From an uncultured Desulfovibrio sp. (GTDB lineage Bacteria; Desulfobacterota; Desulfovibrionia; Desulfovibrionales; Desulfovibrionaceae): a stretch of DNA of 5,110 nucleotides. The stretch is from positions 1 through 5,110 of the forward strand of contig CAMBWG010000186.1 in assembly GCA_945871415.1 (NCBI GenBank), in the 5' to 3' direction. Under the pieces are notes generated by a model. The model had not been told where the DNA came from and ran no database searches. It was given only the letters and a program-made list of their open reading frames with translations. A program made the position numbers and the translations under genes. Shown piece by piece: positions 1 through 5,110 of this stretch (its first letter is position 1; each line of letters begins with the position of its first letter).

Positions 1-19
1 CTCCCTGAGCGGCGCGCAT
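1..19 (-). CDS. Possible start of a further downstream gene (partial, cut by window edge)
   Basis: An ATG at 19-17 directly abuts the recN TAA stop (22-20), giving TAAATG on the minus strand. An AGGGA sequence seven bases upstream, inside the last recN codons, could serve as ribosome binding site. Only six codons are visible (M-R-A-A-Q-G), so no function can be read. The close packing matches the style of the operon upstream, which is why it is listed. It may equally be a chance ATG. Confidence 0.3.
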
Positions 20-1582
20 TTACACATCCCTGCAATCCATACGGGCAAGCTCGTCACGGCGACGTGAGGCATCCAGCGGCGCGCAGAGCGTGTAGGTCTG
101 CCCCTGACGCACCACCTTGCAGACATGAAAATGCTTCTGCCCGCGGGCGGCCAGCTGCGGCCAGTGCGTAATCAGCAGGGTCTGCCGCGTGCGGGAAAAA
201 TCGTCCAGCTTGGCGGCCAGCTTGTTCAGCGTCAGACCGCCCACGCCCTCGTCCACGTCGTCAAAAATGCAGGTGGCGCTTTCCGCATGCGGCTGCACGG
301 CAATCAGCGCCAGCAGGAAGCGGGACAATTCGCCGCCGGATGCAATCCGATCCAGCGGATGCGGCGGCTGACCGGGATTGGGAGCCCAGAGCAGACGTAC
401 TTTTTCATCCGCCACGCCCTGCCACAGCTCCTGCGGCAGGAATTCGGGAATGACGCGCACCTCTTCGGAAAAGCCCAGACCGCGCAGCTCCTGCTCCAGC
501 CGCCCGGTAAACTGCAAGGCCGCCTCGCGACGCTGCGGCAGGATACGTCCCACAACTCCTTTCAATTCCTCCGCCAGCGCGGCAATACGCCGATTGGCAG
601 CGGAAATGTCCAGCGCGCAGGCATCCAGAAAGGACAGGTTCTCGGCTATTTCCTCGCGCATGGCCAGAATCTCCGGCATACTGCGATGCAGCTTGCGCTT
701 AAGCTGGGCCAGCTCGTACAGGCGTTCTTCCAGCGCATCCACATCAATATCGTCATCCTGCACCGGGGGCCGGCGCAACCGGGAACGCAACTGGGACAGC
801 CGCTGCCGCGTCTCGGCCACGGCATCGGCCTCTTCTGTAAAATCCTCTTCCACTGCGCCTATGCGCCGCAATAACGACTCAAACTGCCCCAGAGCATCCA
901 GCAGCCCCATCTCCTCGGATCCATAGAGAAAAGCCTGCGCCTTTTCATACAGATCCCGCAGACCTGCCGTTTCCCGCAGGCGCGCCCGCTGCTCTTCCAG
1001 CCGCTCCTCCTCTCCTTCCTCCGGGGCCACGCGATCAATCTCCTGCTGGCGCATCTCCAGCAAATCCCGCTTGTCGGCCAGCTCCGCCCGCTTTTCCTTA
1101 AGTTCGTCCAGAGCATCGGCCTCCGCGCGCAGGCGGCGCATCAGTTCGTCCCGCGCTTCCAGCAAATCCCGGCAGGGAACCACGCTCTCCATGAACCGCG
1201 CCTGAAAGGCCGGTTGCAGCAACTGCTGCTGTCCGTGCTGGCTGGTATGGATGAGCAGTTGCGTCCGCAGTTCGCGCACGGCATCCTGCGAACGCAGACT
1301 GTCGTTGACATAAAGGCGGCTGCGCCCGCTTTCAGCCAGCAGTTCCCGCCGGATGACAAGTTCCTCCCCGTCAAGCGTAAAAAGCGCCTCCACACGCGCC
1401 TTGTCGGCGCCGCTGCGCACCATGTCCGCGGACAGTCTGTCGCCAAGCACAAAGCCGAGCGCCTTGAGGATGAAACTCTTGCCCGCGCCGGTTTCGCCGG
1501 TCAGCACATTCATACCGGGCGCAAATTCCAGCTCCATGTCCTCAATAAGCGCAAGATTGCGGATATGCAGATATTCAAGCAT
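20..1582 (-). CDS. recN: DNA repair protein RecN (SMC-like ATPase)
   Basis: RecN is a cytoplasmic SMC-like ATPase that acts early in recombinational repair of double-strand breaks, binding DNA ends and helping hold broken molecules together. The 520-aa product opens with the family's typical start, M-L-E-Y-L-H-I-R-N-L-A-L-I-E. It has a Walker A motif GETGAGKS at residues 29-36, a long charged region rich in heptad-like Leu/Glu/Arg (about 150-350) expected to form the coiled coil, an NPGQPPHPL stretch leading into the signature ASGGELSR (414-421), a Walker B strand CIFDD (438-442) and a switch histidine in THWPQ (His473). The residue after the Walker B aspartate is Asp442 (GAC, 257-259), where the family normally has Glu. 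The protein is somewhat shorter than E. coli RecN (about 553 aa) because it stops just after the ELARM motif. I chose ATG at 1582 (GGTGA five bases upstream) because it matches the family N-terminus; a GTG at 1591 overlapping the dppC-like stop is the alternative. It is the last complete gene of a tight operon, and no LexA-like box is visible directly upstream. Confidence 0.96.
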   Translation of the reverse strand: MLEYLHIRNLALIEDMELEFAPGMNVLTGETGAGKSFILKALGFVLGDRLSADMVRSGADKARVEALFTLDGEELVIRRELLAESGRSRLYVNDSLRSQDAVRELRTQLLIHTSQHGQQQLLQPAFQARFMESVVPCRDLLEARDELMRRLRAEADALDELKEKRAELADKRDLLEMRQQEIDRVAPEEGEEERLEEQRARLRETAGLRDLYEKAQAFLYGSEEMGLLDALGQFESLLRRIGAVEEDFTEEADAVAETRQRLSQLRSRLRRPPVQDDDIDVDALEERLYELAQLKRKLHRSMPEILAMREEIAENLSFLDACALDISAANRRIAALAEELKGVVGRILPQRREAALQFTGRLEQELRGLGFSEEVRVIPEFLPQELWQGVADEKVRLLWAPNPGQPPHPLDRIASGGELSRFLLALIAVQPHAESATCIFDDVDEGVGGLTLNKLAAKLDDFSRTRQTLLITHWPQLAARGQKHFHVCKVVRQGQTYTLCAPLDASRRRDELARMDCRDV

Positions 1583-1587
1583 GGTAA

Positions 1588-2421
1588 TCACCGTCTCAGA
1601 CGCGGATCGGCCATATCGCGCAGGCTTTCGCCCAGCAGGTTATATCCAAGTACCGTCAGCAGAATGGCCATGCCGGGATACACCGAGAGCCACGGCGCAA
1701 TCTCCAGCGCGCTCTTGCCCTCCAGCAGCATGTTTCCCCAGCTGGCGTCGGGCGGCTGAACGCCCAGCCCGAGGAAACTCAGGCTTGATTCTACCAGAAT
1801 GGCCCCGGCCACGCCCAGCGTGGCGGAAATGAGCACCGGCGCAAGGGCGTTGCTCAGAATATGACGCCAGAGAATATACGACGTGGAGCAGCCCGCCAGA
1901 CGCGCGGCATCCACAAACTCCCGCTCGCGCAGGCTCAGGGTTTCCGCGCGCACCAGCCGCGCCACTCCCATCCAGGAGGTCAGACCAATGACAATCATGA
2001 TATTGGTCAGACTGGGCTCCAGAAAGGCAATGACGGAAAGGATGAGGAAAAAGGAGGGGAAGCACAGCATCACATCCACCACGCGCATGATGAGCTCGTC
2101 CACCCAGCCGCGAAAATAGCCGCTTACCAGCCCCAGAACCACGCCTATCAGGGTGGAGATGCCCACGGCGACAAAGCCGACCCAGAGGGAAACGCGCCCG
2201 CCGTAGAGCAGCCGGGAAAAAATATCCCGTCCCAGCCGATCCGTCCCCAGCCAGAACTCGGACGAAGGGGGCGCAAAGACTGCATCATGCGGCATATTGG
2301 GATCATAGGGCGCAAGCAGCGGCGCGGCCATGGCGGCCAGCGACATAAGCAGCACAAGGCCCAGACCGAGCGCCAGCATGGAGTGCCGGCCCAGAAAACG
2401 GCGCAGACAACGCGGCATCAT
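1588..2421 (-). CDS. Peptide/nickel-type ABC transporter permease, DppC/OppC family
   Basis: This is an inner-membrane permease of the DppC/OppC family, which pairs with a DppB/OppB partner to form the channel of a binding-protein-dependent importer for peptides, nickel or similar solutes. The 277-aa product has a first membrane segment at about 15-36, followed by the OppC_N hallmark APYDPN and the conserved LGTDRLGRDIFSRLLYG block (58-74). The cytoplasmic EAA loop that docks the ATPase is at about 168-192 (EFVDAARLAG...WRHILSNAL), followed by ESSLSFLGLG. It ends in the usual DPRLRR. Two adjacent ATGs (2421 and 2418) are possible starts; I take 2421 because AGGAG lies seven bases upstream. 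The start is one base after the stop of the DppB-like gene, and its own stop is five bases before the recN ATG. Length is slightly below the usual 280-300 aa but nothing essential is missing. The substrate cannot be read from sequence, because no binding protein or ATPase is encoded nearby. Confidence 0.93.
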   Translation of the reverse strand: MMPRCLRRFLGRHSMLALGLGLVLLMSLAAMAAPLLAPYDPNMPHDAVFAPPSSEFWLGTDRLGRDIFSRLLYGGRVSLWVGFVAVGISTLIGVVLGLVSGYFRGWVDELIMRVVDVMLCFPSFFLILSVIAFLEPSLTNIMIVIGLTSWMGVARLVRAETLSLREREFVDAARLAGCSTSYILWRHILSNALAPVLISATLGVAGAILVESSLSFLGLGVQPPDASWGNMLLEGKSALEIAPWLSVYPGMAILLTVLGYNLLGESLRDMADPRLRR

Positions 2422-2422
2422 G

Positions 2423-3463
2423 TCAGCGCTCCTCCCCTGCGGCCCGGATGCGCGGATCGGCAAGACCATAGCACACATCAGCCAGGATATTACCCGCCAG
2501 CGTCAGCACGGCCCCGATCACCAGATTACCCATAATCATGGTGTAGTCCCGCGCCATGACGGCGGCATAGAAAAGCTGTCCCAGTCCGGGCAGAGCGAAG
2601 ATGGATTCGAGAATCACGCTGCCGCCGATGAGCCCGGGGACGGACAGCCCCAGCAGCGTGATGACGGGCAGGAGAGCGTTGCGCAGGGCATGACGCCAGA
2701 TGACGACCGCCGAGGACAAGCCCTTGGCCCGGGCCGTCAGGATGTAGTCCTGACGCAGGACTTCCAGCATGCAGGCGCGCATATAGCGCGACATGCCCGC
2801 CAGACTGCCCACGGTATACACCAGAATGGGCAGCGCCAAGTGCGACGCCAGATCCGCCGCCTTACCCCAGAAATCGCGCTGTGCAAAATCCAGCGAGGTC
2901 AGCCCTGAAAGCGGCAGCCATTGCAGCTCAATGCCGAAAAACAGCATCAGCAGCAGCGCCAGCCAGAAGGACGGCATGGCGAAGCCCAGAAAGACCAGTA
3001 TGGTCACGGTCTTGTCCAGCAGGGAGTTGCGACGACAGGCCGAAAGAACGCCTATGGGGATGGCGATCAGCAGCGTCAGCATCAGGGACACCAGATTCAT
3101 GCCCACCGTCAGGGGCAGGCGCTCCAGAATCTTGTCCAGCACGGGGCGGCTGTCCGCCGACATGGAACGGCCGAAGTCCAGCTGCACAATGCGCGTCAGC
3201 CAGTCCCAGTATTGCACATACAGGGGCTTGTCGAGGCCGTACAGACTCTCAAGCTGCCTGCGCGCGGCTTCGCCCGCCAGCGGATTAAGCGTCGTCTCCA
3301 TATCCGTAGGCGAGCCCGGCGCAAGATGGATGACGCCGAAACTGATGACGGTAATACCCAGCAGCACAAGGGCGGTCCAGAGAACCTTGCGACCGATACG
3401 CCGCAGACGCGCTTCCCAGGAGCCGCCGCGCACAGCGGACAAAAACAGGCTGGCCCGCGACAT
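2423..3463 (-). CDS. Peptide/nickel-type ABC transporter permease, DppB/OppB family
   Basis: This is the partner inner-membrane permease, DppB/OppB family (BPD_transp_1). The 346-aa product has a charged N-terminal tail of about 25 residues, longer than in many DppB proteins. Then come membrane segment 1 (about 27-47) and the family motif HLAPGSPTD, with [15 protein letters not shown] and DFGRS in the periplasmic loop. The remaining hydrophobic segments follow, and the EAA loop is at about 237-262 ([13 protein letters not shown]...WRHALRNAL). [22 protein letters not shown] and the C-terminal DPRIR are typical. The [10 protein letters not shown] loop resembles the OppB/YejB-like branch, but that subfamily call is tentative. 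I start it at ATG 3463, two bases after the stop of the upstream gene and five bases after GGAG; an in-frame ATG at 3487 would overlap that gene and add eight residues. The stop lies one base before the DppC-like start, so translation is probably coupled. Substrate is unknown. Confidence 0.93.
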   Translation of the reverse strand: MSRASLFLSAVRGGSWEARLRRIGRKVLWTALVLLGITVISFGVIHLAPGSPTDMETTLNPLAGEAARRQLESLYGLDKPLYVQYWDWLTRIVQLDFGRSMSADSRPVLDKILERLPLTVGMNLVSLMLTLLIAIPIGVLSACRRNSLLDKTVTILVFLGFAMPSFWLALLLMLFFGIELQWLPLSGLTSLDFAQRDFWGKAADLASHLALPILVYTVGSLAGMSRYMRACMLEVLRQDYILTARAKGLSSAVVIWRHALRNALLPVITLLGLSVPGLIGGSVILESIFALPGLGQLFYAAVMARDYTMIMGNLVIGAVLTLAGNILADVCYGLADPRIRAAGEER

Positions 3464-3465
3464 GC

Positions 3466-3993
3466 TCACTCCGTCCGGGTCATCCACTGCCGCATGGCGG
3501 CCACTTCCTCTTCCCAGGCCGGCGACAGGCGCAAACCGAGAAAACGGGCATACAGGCTGTCCAGCAGACCGACGCAGGTTTCCATCAGATAAAATTTTTC
3601 CAGAAGCAGCGCATCGGGATCGGCATCGTCATCGCCCTTGTCCAGCTTGGGCGTTTTCAAACTGCCCATGCTGAAATCCTCGGCCTTGAGAGTCAGCTGA
3701 AAGGCCAGCTCCTCCTTTTCCAGCCGGATGAGCGCCCGTGTCACCTTCTTACCCGTGCCCAGTCCGAAACGGGCCTCGCGCAACGGCGACAGAGAGCCGG
3801 AAACCGAGGCGGTTTCCCGGGCGTCGCCCTCGCCGCCCTGCACCACTATGCGTTGTTCCATGGAGACGCTGAACGGCTGCCCCTGCGCATCCACAAAGGC
3901 CCCGGGCGCGACGTCGCTCTGATACCAGAGCCACGTCAAAAACTCCTGTCCAAGAATATTGTCCAACGAATCCAGCGAGGAAGTCTGACTCAT
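3466..3993 (-). CDS. Conserved-looking protein of unknown function, probable partner of the RdgC-like gene
   Basis: I do not recognise a characterised family. The 175-aa product has no signal peptide or membrane segment, so it is probably cytoplasmic. Visible features are an aromatic-rich N-terminal motif, [14 protein letters not shown] (residues 14-27); a middle part that reads like beta strands; a very acidic patch at about 118-127 ([10 protein letters not shown]); and a Leu-rich C-terminal helix pair ending RQWMTRTE. From memory, a short protein with a similar GREFLTWLW-type motif often sits beside RdgC-like genes in Deltaproteobacteria, which would make the pair functional partners; this is recollection, not a search result. 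The start at ATG 3993 has AAGGA seven bases upstream; a longer ORF up to 4053 adds an Arg-rich tail without a good ribosome site. It is followed after two bases by the DppB-like permease, making it the first gene of the tight four-gene cluster. Confidence 0.8.
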   Translation of the reverse strand: MSQTSSLDSLDNILGQEFLTWLWYQSDVAPGAFVDAQGQPFSVSMEQRIVVQGGEGDARETASVSGSLSPLREARFGLGTGKKVTRALIRLEKEELAFQLTLKAEDFSMGSLKTPKLDKGDDDADPDALLLEKFYLMETCVGLLDSLYARFLGLRLSPAWEEEVAAMRQWMTRTE

Positions 3994-4045
3994 GCGTATA
4001 TCCTTACATGTCCGGCAGAATATGAAACGCCGACGCCTCCGCGCA

Positions 4046-4060
4046 GCGGGCACGGCCCGC
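4046..4060. repeat. GC hairpin in the leader of the four-gene operon
   Basis: GCGGGC and GCCCGC form a perfect 6-bp stem around a 3-nt loop, about 50 bases before the ATG at 3993. No T-run follows on either strand, so it does not look like a terminator. It could shape the 5' leader of the mRNA, or be chance in GC-rich DNA. Confidence 0.4.
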
Positions 4061-4102
4061 AGCCCCGTTCGATCGCAGTCGACGCGAAAGGGTGTTCCTT
4101 TA

Positions 4103-4146
4103 GAGCATTTTCAGTTTGAAACGCGTTGCGTTTCAAACCATGCGGT
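4103..4146 (+). repeat. 44-nt palindromic extragenic repeat, copy 1
   Basis: The element begins GAGCATTTTCA and contains a perfect 11-bp inverted repeat, GTTTGAAACGC (4114-4124) and GCGTTTCAAAC (4128-4138), around a GTT loop, and ends CCATGCGGT. It matches copy 2 at 5037-5080 at 40 of 44 positions without gaps. Two of the four differences are the two members of one stem pair (C4122-G4130 here, T-A in copy 2), so the stem is preserved. It lies between the rdgC-like stop and the next gene. It resembles REP-type extragenic palindromes; I believe similar ones are scattered through gut Desulfovibrio genomes. Confidence 0.85.
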
Positions 4147-4167
4147 TTTTCCGCTCACTTCGGGCCG

Positions 4168-4184
4168 GGCGGCACTGTGCCGCC
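4168..4184. repeat. GC-rich hairpin downstream of rdgC-like gene
   Basis: GGCGGCA (4168-4174) and TGCCGCC (4178-4184) pair perfectly over 7 bp around a 3-nt loop. It lies about 100 bases past the rdgC-like stop codon. No T-tract follows on the minus strand, so Rho-independent termination is unlikely. It may be a 3'-end stabilising hairpin or part of a longer repeat element that starts at 4103. Confidence 0.5.
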
Positions 4185-4280
4185 GCCTCGCGTTCCGCCT
4201 TTTGCAATGGCAAAGCGCTCCGCATTTTCCCAGCGCGCTTTATCAGGGGAGACGACGCCTACACTCTCCCGAAAACGGCG

Positions 4281-4898
4281 CTACACGGCAAATTGCGTCG
4301 CCTCGATGCGATCAACCTGCTCCTGCCGCTTTTCATCCAGCAGGGTCAGCGCCAGCGTGTAGGGAGTAATCTGTTCAAGACGCAGTTCAAAGGTTTGCAG
4401 GAAAAGTTCCATGAAGAGATCAATCATGGAATTCTGAGTGGAGGCAAACCAGATTTCATTGCGATCCGTTGCCCAGAGGACATTGAATTCCGCGGGAATG
4501 GGCAGGAAACGCGCGCGCAGGCGCAGCATGACCTGCTCCTTGATTTCCTTCTTGCGTTCCCGGGCGATAAAGGTCTTTCCCTGTTCGCTGATACGGGCCT
4601 TTTCTTCCTTGAGCGCAAGAGTCAGATGCTTCTTGACCACGGCGGCGGGGATACGCCGCGTATCAAGGCGCAGGGAAAAGACAATGTACGCGCCCTTCTG
4701 CGGCGGCGCGGTGCGCCAGCGGGTATCCAGCATATCCTCAAAGCAGACCCAGCCCTTGGACTGCATTTCCGGCAACTCGTCAATATCCATGAAGGCAAAC
4801 TGCTTCAGCTTGTCCTCAATGCTCGTCCAGAGTTCGGCAGGCACGGGATCAACGATGCGAAAACGCGTAAAGCTGCATGTATTATTGGCAAAACCCAT
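4281..4898 (-). CDS. rdgC: Short RdgC-family recombination-associated protein
   Basis: The product resembles RdgC, a DNA-binding protein that in E. coli forms a dimeric ring around duplex DNA and limits RecA-promoted recombination. Supporting features over 205 aa are the N-terminal SFTRFRIV strand (9-16); a KQFAFMDID...SKGWVCFEDM block (32-56), where E. coli also has a Gly-Trp-Val; SLRLDTRRIPAAVVKKHL (75-92), matching the E. coli segment ending in PSPVIKQAL; a Lys/Glu-rich helix with ERKKEIKEQV (114-123), corresponding to the E. coli KDSLKDEV region; then ARFLPIPAEFNVLWA and a NEIWFAST strand. E. coli RdgC is 303 aa, so about 100 C-terminal residues are missing, and whether it closes a ring is uncertain. 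I start at ATG 4898 because AGGA lies seven bases upstream; a longer reading to 5042 would run through the promoter and repeat. It is separated from the next gene by 287 bases. The family call is from remembered sequence patterns, hence moderate certainty. Confidence 0.78.
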   Translation of the reverse strand: MGFANNTCSFTRFRIVDPVPAELWTSIEDKLKQFAFMDIDELPEMQSKGWVCFEDMLDTRWRTAPPQKGAYIVFSLRLDTRRIPAAVVKKHLTLALKEEKARISEQGKTFIARERKKEIKEQVMLRLRARFLPIPAEFNVLWATDRNEIWFASTQNSMIDLFMELFLQTFELRLEQITPYTLALTLLDEKRQEQVDRIEATQFAV

Positions 4899-4992
4899 AC
4901 TTTTTCCTGTTGTCGCGCAGAAGGCCCCAGCCCTGCGGAAAAACATCCCGGTAAAAAACAGGCTGTCCGACCGGCAGCCGAAACACGCGCGC

Positions 4993-5022
4993 AGTGTACG
5001 CGAGAGCATACGCCTCTGGCAA
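4993..5022 (-). promoter_or_regulatory. Candidate sigma-70 promoter of the rdgC-like gene
   Basis: On the minus strand TTGCCA (5022-5017, one mismatch to TTGACA) is followed after 18 bases by TACACT (4998-4993, two mismatches to TATAAT). Transcription would begin near 4986, leaving a leader of about 88 nt before ATG 4898. Spacing and box quality are good for a GC-rich genome, but this is a consensus match only. Confidence 0.5.
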
Positions 5023-5032
5023 GGCGTCGCTC
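5004..5032. promoter_or_regulatory. Inverted repeat over the -35 box, possible operator
   Basis: ACGCCT (5010-5015) and AGGCGT (5022-5027) are perfect inverted arms around six bases. A further GAGC (5004-5007) and GCTC (5029-5032) extend the symmetry after a small mismatch. The site covers the -35 box of the candidate promoter, a usual position for a repressor. No T-run follows, so it does not look like a terminator. No regulator is encoded in the window to match it. Confidence 0.35.
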
Positions 5033-5036
5033 CCTG

Positions 5037-5080
5037 GAGCATTTTCAGTTTGAAATGCTTTGCATTTCAAACCATACGGT
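5037..5080 (+). repeat. 44-nt palindromic extragenic repeat, copy 2
   Basis: This is the second copy of the element at 4103-4146, in the same orientation. Stem arms are GTTTGAAATGC (5048-5058) and GCATTTCAAAC (5062-5072), again 11 bp and perfect, with a TTT loop. T5056 and A5064 replace the C-G pair of copy 1. It ends CCATACGGT; beyond that the two flanks diverge. It lies just upstream of the candidate promoter of the rdgC-like gene. Confidence 0.85.
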
Positions 5081-5110
5081 CTGTCGTTTCGCGGAAAAAG
5101 CGCGGTTTTT

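Larger units (their letters stand above)
3994..4280. other. Structured intergenic region between rdgC-like gene and four-gene operon
   Basis: These 287 bases hold no convincing gene. They contain one copy of the 44-nt palindromic repeat (4103-4146) and several additional inverted repeats. These are GCGGGC/GCCCGC with a 3-nt loop (4046-4060), GCGG/CCGC around five T (4142-4154), GGCGGCA/TGCCGCC with a 3-nt loop (4168-4184), TTTGC/GCAAA (4201-4214), and GGGAGA/TCTCCC with a 12-nt loop (4247-4270). None is followed on the minus strand by a T-run, so I do not call a terminator for the rdgC-like gene. The stretch from the repeat to about 4270 may be one longer repeated element. I found no strong sigma-70 promoter for the downstream operon; the best weak candidate lies within the palindrome. 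Confidence 0.6.
4899..5110. other. Leader and upstream region of the rdgC-like gene
   Basis: No gene is supported here. Reading toward the gene (right to left), it holds repeat copy 2 (5037-5080), an imperfect inverted repeat (5004-5032), a sigma-70-like promoter (4993-5022) and a leader of roughly 88 bases with an AGGA ribosome site just before the ATG at 4898. The outermost bases 5081-5110 are T/A- and CG-rich (GCGGAAAAAGCGCGG) and could belong to the end of an upstream unit, but the window stops there. Confidence 0.55.

Noticed and set aside
20..60. Frameshift at the recN 3' end
   Set aside because: No alternative frame near or beyond the stop encodes the LGG-type tail, and motifs are in frame up to ELARM, so natural shortening is simpler.
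125..926. Long plus-strand open frames antisense to recN (125-874 and 378-926)
   Set aside because: They lie wholly opposite a recN with intact motifs. Their translations are low-complexity, rich in Gln/Arg/Ser, with no family resemblance, as expected for shadows in GC-rich DNA.
1861..3674. Plus-strand open frames opposite the two permeases and the 175-aa gene
   Set aside because: The residue composition (His/Gln/Arg-rich or Ser/Arg-rich) is typical of antisense frames of hydrophobic membrane-protein genes, and no ribosome site or motif supports them.
3994..4053. Twenty-residue N-terminal extension of the 175-aa protein
   Set aside because: It is an Arg run lacking a good ribosome site, whereas the ATG at 3993 is preceded by AAGGA at normal spacing.
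4103..4150. Palindrome copy 1 as a Rho-independent terminator
   Set aside because: On the minus strand, where the genes are, the stem is followed by CTGAAAATGC, not a T-run. On the plus strand TTTTT comes seven bases after the 11-bp stem and there is no plus-strand gene to terminate.
4956..4968. ACAGGCTGT short palindrome in the rdgC-like leader as an SOS box
   Set aside because: It has the arms in the reverse order and much too close together for a LexA box. A 9-base symmetry is easily due to chance.
4899..5042. N-terminal extension of the rdgC-like protein by 48 residues
   Set aside because: It would start in the palindromic repeat, run through the candidate promoter, and encode Cys/Arg/Phe-rich sequence unlike the family. 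The ATG at 4898 has a good AGGA site and the expected N-terminus.
4103..5080. CRISPR array
   Set aside because: There are only two repeat copies, nearly 900 bases apart with a gene between them, and no regular spacers or cas genes.

Overview
The window looks like chromosomal DNA from a sulfate-reducing member of the Desulfovibrionaceae, or a close relative in the former Deltaproteobacteria. This rests on three things: GC-rich codon use (by eye near 60%), a short RdgC-like protein in the form I associate with Desulfovibrio and Geobacter-type genomes, and an extragenic palindrome of a type I recall from gut Desulfovibrio. The genus is an inference from memory, not a database result.

All genes lie on the minus strand, so the window is transcribed from right to left. 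In order of transcription: a promoter and leader carrying one copy of a 44-nt palindromic repeat (about 4899-5080); a short RdgC-family recombination-associated protein (4281-4898); a 287-bp intergenic region carrying the second repeat copy and several GC-rich hairpins (3994-4280); an unrecognised 175-aa protein (3466-3993); a DppB/OppB-type ABC permease (2423-3463); a DppC/OppC-type ABC permease (1588-2421); and RecN, the SMC-like DNA repair ATPase (20-1582). A start codon directly abuts the recN stop, so another gene may follow off the left edge.

The last four complete genes are packed very tightly: 2 nt, 1 nt and 5 nt separate successive stop and start codons. They almost certainly form one transcript with coupled translation. 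I see no Rho-independent terminator between the rdgC-like gene and the next gene, so all five could be co-transcribed. The mix is odd: two DNA-recombination proteins (RdgC-like and RecN) flank the two membrane subunits of a peptide-type importer, whose binding protein and ATPases are absent from the window.

I find no CRISPR array, tRNA, rRNA, insertion sequence or phage gene. Most of the window is ordinary core-genome content. The points worth a second look are the palindromic repeat with a compensatory base-pair change, the RdgC-like/unknown pair, the orphan permease pair fused transcriptionally to recN, and a Glu-to-Asp change in the RecN Walker B motif.
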